Shown here piece after piece: positions 26,407-32,573 of a DNA stretch of 32,573 bases. The translations under genes were made by a program, and so were the position numbers. The DNA comes from Verrucomicrobiales bacterium (GTDB taxonomy: Bacteria > Verrucomicrobiota > Verrucomicrobiia > Limisphaerales > JAQGOY01). Numbering within the stretch: the stretch's first letter is position 1; the number at the start of each line of letters is the position of its first letter. The stretch is taken from NCBI GenBank assembly GCA_028293375.1, contig JAQGOY010000210.1, positions 1 to 32,573 on the forward strand, given 5' to 3'. The notes under the pieces are model-generated. The model was not told the DNA's origin. It saw only the letters and a list, made by a program, of their open reading frames with translations, and made no database searches.

Positions 26407-26825
26407 TGCCTGCACCGGTCTCCTCTACGAAGAAGGCTACTGGCACTGGCCCAAGGCAACAGGGTCGGAAACAGCATCGACTGCTTCGTCCATGTGTGTC
26501 CGTGACACAGTCATTAGAAAAAAATAGGAAAACACATCGCAATGTATATCACGAGAAAGACTGAGGCGAGTAGCATGCGTTTGGAGTTAATCCAGATGGA
26601 AAATTCCCCTTTTCGTCTTTTCACTCATCGTTTTGTCCATTCCTTCCAGGGTAACATCCCTTTTGGCGCAACGACCTCCTTACCTCCTCCTTTTCCTGCC
26701 CCTCGGGTAACAAACTTTTGACGCAATTCGTAATGATATTAACGGAACGCGATGAATTGACAGCCGCTTATTCGTGGCCTAGTTTTTTTAAATCAATTAA
26801 TTCGCGTGAAGATACGGAGAATCCT

Positions 26826-27272
26826 ATGCCCAACACTATAAAACTGCACTGCGTAATGGCAACGAAACCGGAGAAAATTTACCGCGCTTTTCTTGAGCCG
26901 GACGCCATGGCGAAATGGCTTCCGCCGGATGGCTTTGCTTGCACCGTGCATCAAATGGACCCGAAAGTGGGAGGAACGTATCGCATGTCCTTCCGCAATT
27001 TTACGACCGGCCAAAGCCACGCTTTCGGAGGGAAATATCTGGAGCTGGTGCCACATGAGCGTCTCCGGTACGTGGATAAGTTTGAAGATCCGAATATGCC
27101 GGGTGAAATGACCGTCACCGTCGTTCTTAAAGCAGTTTCCGTCGGCACGGAATTGCACATCACCCAGGAAGGCATACCGGACATGATTCCAGCTGAAAAT
27201 TGCTATCTGGGCTGGCAACAATCGCTGAAAAATCTCGAAAAGTTGGTCCTGCCGGAAATTCCTAACGAGTAG
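26826..27272 (+). CDS. SRPBCC/AHSA1-domain protein
   Basis: KPEKIYRAFLEPDAMAKWLPPDGF, DPKVGGTYRMSF, GWQQSLKNLEKLV; start at MPNTIKL (26826) preferred over 26718. Confidence 0.87.
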   Translation: MPNTIKLHCVMATKPEKIYRAFLEPDAMAKWLPPDGFACTVHQMDPKVGGTYRMSFRNFTTGQSHAFGGKYLELVPHERLRYVDKFEDPNMPGEMTVTVVLKAVSVGTELHITQEGIPDMIPAENCYLGWQQSLKNLEKLVLPEIPNE

Positions 27273-27351
27273 GAAGGGTATTTGTCGCGGATTAGCGCCA
27301 GTCGGAAAGGATGCTTCAAGGCCAAGCGAAACAAGCAGCGTATGGTAAGCG

Positions 27352-27540
27352 TCATCGTTTCCAAGCATTGTAACCGAGGAAACTCTCACAATGTGGACAC
27401 ATCAAAATACTCTTCTGTCCCTGGAAGCCCAACCCCTCCGTTCTCACCCAAATTGTTGTAAGCACCGCTTTGCAGTAAGGACAATGCGGAGCTTTTCCGT
27501 CGGGCGCCTCTTCAAGAGTGATGTTTCCAATGTTGTCCAT
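27352..27540 (-). CDS. Small zinc-ribbon protein (62 aa)
   Basis: Two CxxC knuckles: CPYCKAVL and CPHCESFLGYN. Confidence 0.6.
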   Translation of the reverse strand: MDNIGNITLEEAPDGKAPHCPYCKAVLTTIWVRTEGLGFQGQKSILMCPHCESFLGYNAWKR

Positions 27541-27852
27541 GTTCGTAATGTGGGTGCTTAACCGAAAAATGTGGAGCTACGATGCTGGTGACAAACTCGG
27601 GCTCTCAGTCATTCCATTTTTCCAGGATTCTACCAGCCGTCGCTCCCTGGAACTATAAACAATGCTGGATGTGGGACCATGAGTGATCCTTCAATCTTTT
27701 CAGATCATACAGCTTCTAGGTACGGTCTCTATTATAATCAGGAGTCGGTTTCATAATCGCTTGGAAAGCCAACCAGACGCTTCGGGGAACACTCCAGGAG
27801 AGTGAAATGTGAAGTTTGAAGGCTTGTACAGCTCCATGTTCTTTACTTGGTT

Positions 27853-28119
27853 TTAAAGATCATCTTTTTGCCGAGAGCGTCTCCGTGAGTTTGAACGCCA
27901 ATTTAACAAAATATACGTAATAAAGGACCATACGATGACTTGTAATCCATAATATAAAAATTCACCAACCGCTCGATTCTTAGTTAAGAAACTTGAAACA
28001 ATGATGAATGGAATAATTAGCACCTCAGTTACCACAGAGGGTCCACTTCGGCCAGCCAACGCGAACAGAAGGAACGTTATCGTCCCCCCACCCACTAAAC
28101 TGAAAATGAATTGCTTCAT
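27853..28119 (-). CDS. Small hypothetical membrane protein (88 aa)
   Basis: Three hydrophobic segments and basic C-terminus; MKQFIFSLVGGGTITFLLFALAG. Confidence 0.5.
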   Translation of the reverse strand: MKQFIFSLVGGGTITFLLFALAGRSGPSVVTEVLIIPFIIVSSFLTKNRAVGEFLYYGLQVIVWSFITYILLNWRSNSRRRSRQKDDL

Positions 28120-28155
28120 AATTTGTTCGGCTCCATCAAGCTAAAACACAAATGA

Positions 28156-28365
28156 TTAGGTCACTGCCAGCAACCTTCCCACCTTGTCGTAGCGGAACCC
28201 GGTCACGATTCCTGGTTCATCCTTCTCGGCGATTCTCTGGTCCAGTTCGTCGTAGCTGGTCAGTGTGCCGTTGGTCACCCCATCCACCGCTGGAAACCAG
28301 ACGGTTTTCCTTCAGTCCAGGAGATCTTACCCATACCGCGTCACCCGGCCCATGGCGTTGATCAT
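28156..28365 (-). pseudogene. Rhs/YD-repeat gene remnant
   Basis: Minus-strand reading: MINAMGRVTRYG* ... VTNGTLTSYDELDQRIAEKDEPGIVTGFRYDKVGRLLAVT*, same frame with internal stops. Confidence 0.75.
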
Positions 28366-28480
28366 CACGTCCGTTAGGCGTTGCTAGACGCACCATTTGC
28401 GATATAAATTGCTGAGGACCAATATTCCCCTCGCGTCCTATCCCTACGCCAATCCAGCCAAACGCAAAAACCTCATCTCC

Positions 28481-28771
28481 TTAATGGGTTGTCCGACCCT
28501 GACTCCTCTCATTTTTTAGATGCTGCCCAGCCATTCGCTTGCCAGCAAATAAGTCCAAAAATGAACCGAAAATAGATATCGTCAACGCGGCCACCCAAAT
28601 ATATCGCCACTTTTTGCTGGGATTCCAAGCGGTCATTAGTCCAATTGCGGCGATTAGTATCAGAAGCCCAAATAAGGGCAGATCATCGGGAGGCACTCCC
28701 AGTGACCCGACCGTAAGCACGAATAGAGCACAGAATACCAAGAGCAAAATACGAGATAAGCTTTGTTTCAT
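28481..28771 (-). CDS. Small hypothetical membrane protein (~96 aa)
   Basis: MKQSLSRILLLVFCALFVLTVGSLG... multiple hydrophobic segments. Confidence 0.5.
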   Translation of the reverse strand: MKQSLSRILLLVFCALFVLTVGSLGVPPDDLPLFGLLILIAAIGLMTAWNPSKKWRYIWVAALTISIFGSFLDLFAGKRMAGQHLKNERSQGRTTH

Positions 28772-29290
28772 GCGGTTCAAATTTACCATGTAGAATTGAA
28801 TAAGTCTCCGTTTATGAAATAACCTTTCTTCCCAATAGCGACGCTTGAGCCATATAGGCCACCAAACTGAGCAATCCCGACCCCACCACCGACTGTAACG
28901 TTAGGTGGATGCGTAACTATTTGATTAAATTTTCTCGGCCACGGAGGCATGGCCCAGACGTCTATTACTAAAAGCGATACATTCCCAAGCGGCTCAAACT
29001 TTGCCTGTAATGTCATTTGGTGTTTCAAGAGTCGTAGCTCCGACTCATCCCTGGCGGCAATCCCGTCGCCGTCGTATGAACATTGGTCAGGGTGGTTACG
29101 AAATATCCCAGATTATTTTCCGGCAATACGGTTAACAGCACATTCGTCGACTGTGTATCTCCCGTTGCCGATTGAGGCAGCTGCCCTGATGCTGTGGTCT
29201 CCCCGCACAATGAGCCAGGTGTTATCGAAGATAGGTTCGCTGCCGTAAAAAACCGGTGTAGTGTGGTTTGCTGGCACGGTTCCATTTATT

Positions 29291-29614
29291 TTATGCCAAC
29301 ATTTGAATGAGAATGTCTGATAAGATAAGCATTATCGGAATCGAGTACCACCCACGTTCTCGACGATGTAGTGCCAGGCCGACCAAAAGGATACTCGCAA
29401 ATAAGAAGGCATTTCCCACCCTCCCCACCATAGTAATGGGCCGCAAAGCGCTTTCTGCTTTTCCCCTGGCAGTTTCCCTTTGTGAAGAGTCTAGGCTGGG
29501 AATTTTGGAAACCCACTCCAATCGTTGGAAAACCAAAGTGTATTCAACGGAGTGAAATATAATTGCGACCATGGTCGCTGCAATCGAAAGCAAAAACCAA
29601 TTAGTATTTTTCAT
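29291..29614 (-). CDS. Small hypothetical membrane protein (~107 aa)
   Basis: MKNTNWFLLSIAATMVAIIFHSVEY... VGNAFLFASILLVGLALHRRERGWYSIPIMLILSDILIQ; start at 29614 preferred. Confidence 0.55.
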   Translation of the reverse strand: MKNTNWFLLSIAATMVAIIFHSVEYTLVFQRLEWVSKIPSLDSSQRETARGKAESALRPITMVGRVGNAFLFASILLVGLALHRRERGWYSIPIMLILSDILIQMLA

Positions 29615-29952
29615 AGTTATTGCCCATAAGAGGGGTGGGCCCATTAAGTGGCCCAATTTTGAATTTACTGCACAAAATGTGGAGTCCCCCATTCGGTTCC
29701 GGCAAACTAAATCCGGATTTCCTTCATCGGAGTCAACCCCAGGGTGGGCGCTATATCAGCCACCTGCCGGACTTCATGCAATGCATTCTGCACATCCTGA
29801 AAATCCATGTAAATAAACGCTCTCTCCGTCGCCCCTTCTCCCTGTCAGATGGTCAACTCAATCGAGCAGACCTCAGAAACATTTTTTCATTTATTTCCGG
29901 GCCTGTCATAGGAAAAAGTTACCTATCCTTCCACCTTTGAGAATCCGCACCT

Positions 29953-30552
29953 TCAACCCCGGGTCGTCCCATCATCAATTACTGTTATTTTGTCAGATGC
30001 TTCCCACTCCTTCTCGAAACCTTCAAGCCACTGCTGAAGAATGGAATAAAACTCTTCGGCGTCCAAAATCAAATCAGAAACTGTTTCAGGATCATGGTGA
30101 TAGCCCTCGGCCAAAGACCTGAAGCCGATCAACCGCACGTTTGAACCTACGTCGAATTGAAGAACATAGCTCCAGTCGTCGAAGGCTTCATCTCCGTCTG
30201 GTGCCCAAACCATACGGCTATTACGAACCAATGTTAAATATTCTGGGTGCGGAATCCCAAAAAATAGACGTTCATCCTGATCGGGTGCATAGACAGCATC
30301 TCTGAATTCATCAACGATTTTGCCCGGATCAAGCTCGGTGGCAAACGGAACCAAATGCCTGCCTCTTCGGCCAAGTCGATCTTTCACCTTTTCGAAAGAG
30401 CAAGTCAGCATGGTCGCATCTACCGACCTCACCCCATAACACTGGCCCTTGATATGGATTACGAAAAAACCCAAAGCTCGAAAGTGAAGGTTCGAATATG
30501 CTTGTGAGATATGTGACTCAATCGCGAATTTATCTCTGTTGCCGACAATCAT
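29953..30552 (-). CDS. Immunity protein, Imm42-like
   Basis: ATG 30552: MIVGNRDKFAIESHISQAYSNLHFRALGFFVIHIKGQCYGVRSVDATMLTCSFEKVKDRL resembles the Imm42 N-terminus. Confidence 0.6.
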   Translation of the reverse strand: MIVGNRDKFAIESHISQAYSNLHFRALGFFVIHIKGQCYGVRSVDATMLTCSFEKVKDRLGRRGRHLVPFATELDPGKIVDEFRDAVYAPDQDERLFFGIPHPEYLTLVRNSRMVWAPDGDEAFDDWSYVLQFDVGSNVRLIGFRSLAEGYHHDPETVSDLILDAEEFYSILQQWLEGFEKEWEASDKITVIDDGTTRG

Positions 30553-30799
30553 TAATGGGGTCCTAAGTTTGCTGATTTCTCTCATTCCAACGCTGCATTC
30601 TCATTACTTTAGCGCGAAATACGAGCCTCTTCCCCTTGGCAATCCGCATTTTGCGCATAATCCCTTGGGTCGCTTTATCTTTCGATTGCAATCCGGGGTT
30701 CCATCCGGAACTGTCGGCAGCTCCATCGGATGCTTAATGGAGTGCCGCACGTTTTCGATAGTTGTCGCTGCTGTTTGGACTGGGTCCGTTTCGCGTTTT

Positions 30800-31270
30800 T
30801 CAATAAAGACCACCGTTGGCCCGGTAGTCTTGAAACTTGTGGTTCTCTACGTCATATACCACGCCGAAGAATTCATCCCCTCCATCGCACGCAATTATTG
30901 CGCGAGTTCGAAACAATTCATCATCTTGAGACCCAGTGAAAAAGTTACAATAAATGTACCTTCTGGTCGACTTTGTGAACCCGGCATATTGCCTGTAATA
31001 CTTTTCAAATGGGGCGCGGTGGAAAGAGTGAATACGATTCATTTGATCAGGAAACTCCGTCTCCATGATGCTGATCACTTCCGTAGCGGGAGTCCAAAAG
31101 CCGTCTGGCTTGGGTGCGGATCGAGAACATTGAGAAAATAATTTGAGCGCTGCATTCCCCTCCAGGATTGCACCACGTGAAGGCTGCAATTTCGACGTAT
31201 CAACCAACCTCCCTGTGGAGGAGCAAGCTGCCAAAGTAAAAACAGCCAACAGCAGAATGAGAACCTTCAT
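30800..31270 (-). CDS. Putative lipoprotein (~156 aa)
   Basis: MKVLILLLAVFTLAACSSTG: signal peptide with lipobox LAAC. Confidence 0.65.
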   Translation of the reverse strand: MKVLILLLAVFTLAACSSTGRLVDTSKLQPSRGAILEGNAALKLFSQCSRSAPKPDGFWTPATEVISIMETEFPDQMNRIHSFHRAPFEKYYRQYAGFTKSTRRYIYCNFFTGSQDDELFRTRAIIACDGGDEFFGVVYDVENHKFQDYRANGGLY

Positions 31271-31913
31271 GTCCAAACCCTAATGCGGCTACTGCGAGAA
31301 TGCAGCAAGAAACAACGAAACCGAGGCGTTAACCTGGACAGGAGACGAAATTGTAGAACCAGAAATTACGGTTCCCTTTTCCAGTCAAATGGAGTTAAAT
31401 AATGCCATTAATTGTCCGAGGACTCTATCTTCCCTGCGCCGGTGGTTTCAAAGCAAATATTAATAGACCTATTGCCAACCTAACAAGCATGCACCAATTG
31501 CCGCTTAAAACCACTGGTCTAAATGGACGGACTAAGAAAGATACTTGCGATGGACGAAACGGTTGTTTTCGTGGGTTGGCTAAGACTGCGAACGGCATTC
31601 TAAAACAAAATCTGAGGATTATTCTAAGCGAAGCCGGCTCCCGACATGCGAAACGATATATTATGGATATAAGTGAACCAAAATCGCCCTTCGCGAACTT
31701 CGGGATATTGAGGAAAACAAAATCTTCAAAAGGCAGAAAAAGAGAGTCATAACTTTATTCGTTTGGTTTCTGTGTTCTCCAAACGGAAATACTGTTCCCG
31801 GTTTTCGCCCGTGCATCCGCAGCTCGCCGGAATGGAGAAAGCGCTTTCCACCGTATCCGAACGGCCAACCACGCGGCGGTATTCAAAGTGATGAGGGCTG
31901 ATAAAGAGGAGGG

Positions 31914-32174
31914 ATGTCAAAATCAATTAGAGGTCGTCGTCTCACTTCGGAAGCGCGCCGACGCTGTCTCCATGATTACCGCAAAAGCGGGTTAACCCAG
32001 CGTGAGTTTGCTGCCAGGTCAGGGATTTGTTTTTCAACTCTGGTGCTTTGGATTCGCAAGGCGAAGAAGTCTCACTTACTGCCGGAGTCGTCGTTCCTGG
32101 AACTTCCAACCGTGCAATCTTCATCGCCTACCGTGGTATGTCGCCTGGTTTTGCCCCATGCTGTATCTTTGTAA
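31914..32174 (+). pseudogene. IS66-type accessory protein (TnpA-like) remnant
   Basis: SKSIRGRRLTSEARRRCLHDYRKSGLTQREFAARSGICFSTLVLWIRK (HTH) and C-terminal VVCRLVLPHAVSL truncated by a stop; no TnpB/TnpC follows. Confidence 0.55.
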
Positions 32175-32416
32175 ATCCCGCCAGGTTAAAGGTATAAAAC
32201 TCAATTTGTTTTCAGGGAACTACCTTGATTTAACCTCGGTTGGAAGGTTCATTTCTTCATAAGTGTTTGATTATAAACATCTTAAAGCTACAAATCCGAA
32301 TCGCAAAACATCGTTCTTTTATTTTTCGGGTAGCCCCGTAGATGTCCTACCCCCTTTGCTACAATTGTTCCGTAAATGTGAAATCAACAAATCAATAAAC
32401 AAATATAAACAATCGT

Positions 32417-32573
32417 ATGAAAACCGAACTCCTCGAAAAGATCCTCCAGCTCCGCTCTCAAGGGCGCGCCCATCATCAAATCGCTCAGATCACCGGCTTC
32501 TGCACCCGCACCGTCGGTCGGGTCCTCCAAAAATACTCGCACGAATTCGCCCTTCACGAAGCCGATGTCATGC
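32417..32573 (+). CDS. HTH-domain protein (transposase/regulator-like), truncated by window end
   Basis: MKTELLEKILQLRSQGRAHHQIAQITGFCTRTVGRVLQKYSHEFALHEADVM, open to the end of the window; absent from the ORF track because it is short. Confidence 0.55.
   Translation, partial: MKTELLEKILQLRSQGRAHHQIAQITGFCTRTVGRVLQKYSHEFALHEADVM

Noticed and set aside
26400-26475. Possible Rhs-like TGLLYEEGYWHWPKATG peptide on the plus strand downstream of the IS
   Set aside because: Only a weak resemblance to the TGLYYYGYRYY Rhs motif; too short to support.
28152-28361. 69-aa plus-strand ORF
   Set aside because: Antisense to the Rhs YD-repeat remnant; the minus-strand reading shows family motifs.
31402-31752. 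116-aa plus-strand ORF
   Set aside because: No recognisable domain, no clear leader or neighbourhood support; likely chance ORF in degraded DNA.

Overview
The window looks like a chromosomal segment from a Verrucomicrobiota-type bacterium (inferred from gene content: DUF1592/DUF1552 pair, DUF6797-type protein, many hybrid kinases). Positions 1-13.5 kb form a signal-transduction block: three hybrid histidine kinases (the first truncated by the window edge), an HtrA/DegQ protease followed by an OmpR-type regulator/kinase pair, and a RedB/thioredoxin-like gene overlapping a hybrid kinase by 4 bp. Positions 13.7-22.3 kb hold a DUF6797/beta-propeller secreted protein, a glycosyltransferase, and a compact rhodanese - DUF1592 (planctomycete-type cytochrome c) - DUF1552 operon; a convergent FkbM methyltransferase follows. 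From about 23.3 kb the window becomes accessory DNA: a candidate sigma-54-driven small RNA with a strong terminator, two copies of a modular multi-hairpin repeat, an intact IS4/Tn5-like IS inserted inside a hairpin of the second copy, an Rhs (YD-repeat) remnant, a likely Imm42 immunity gene, several small orphan membrane/lipoproteins, and IS66/HTH transposase-like remnants at the right end. The most interesting signals are (i) the repeat element, whose stems differ in sequence between copies but stay paired, (ii) the IS inserted exactly in one of those stems, and (iii) the sigma-54 promoter plus terminator pair bracketing a ~150-nt non-coding transcript. All calls come from reading the sequence; no database search was run.
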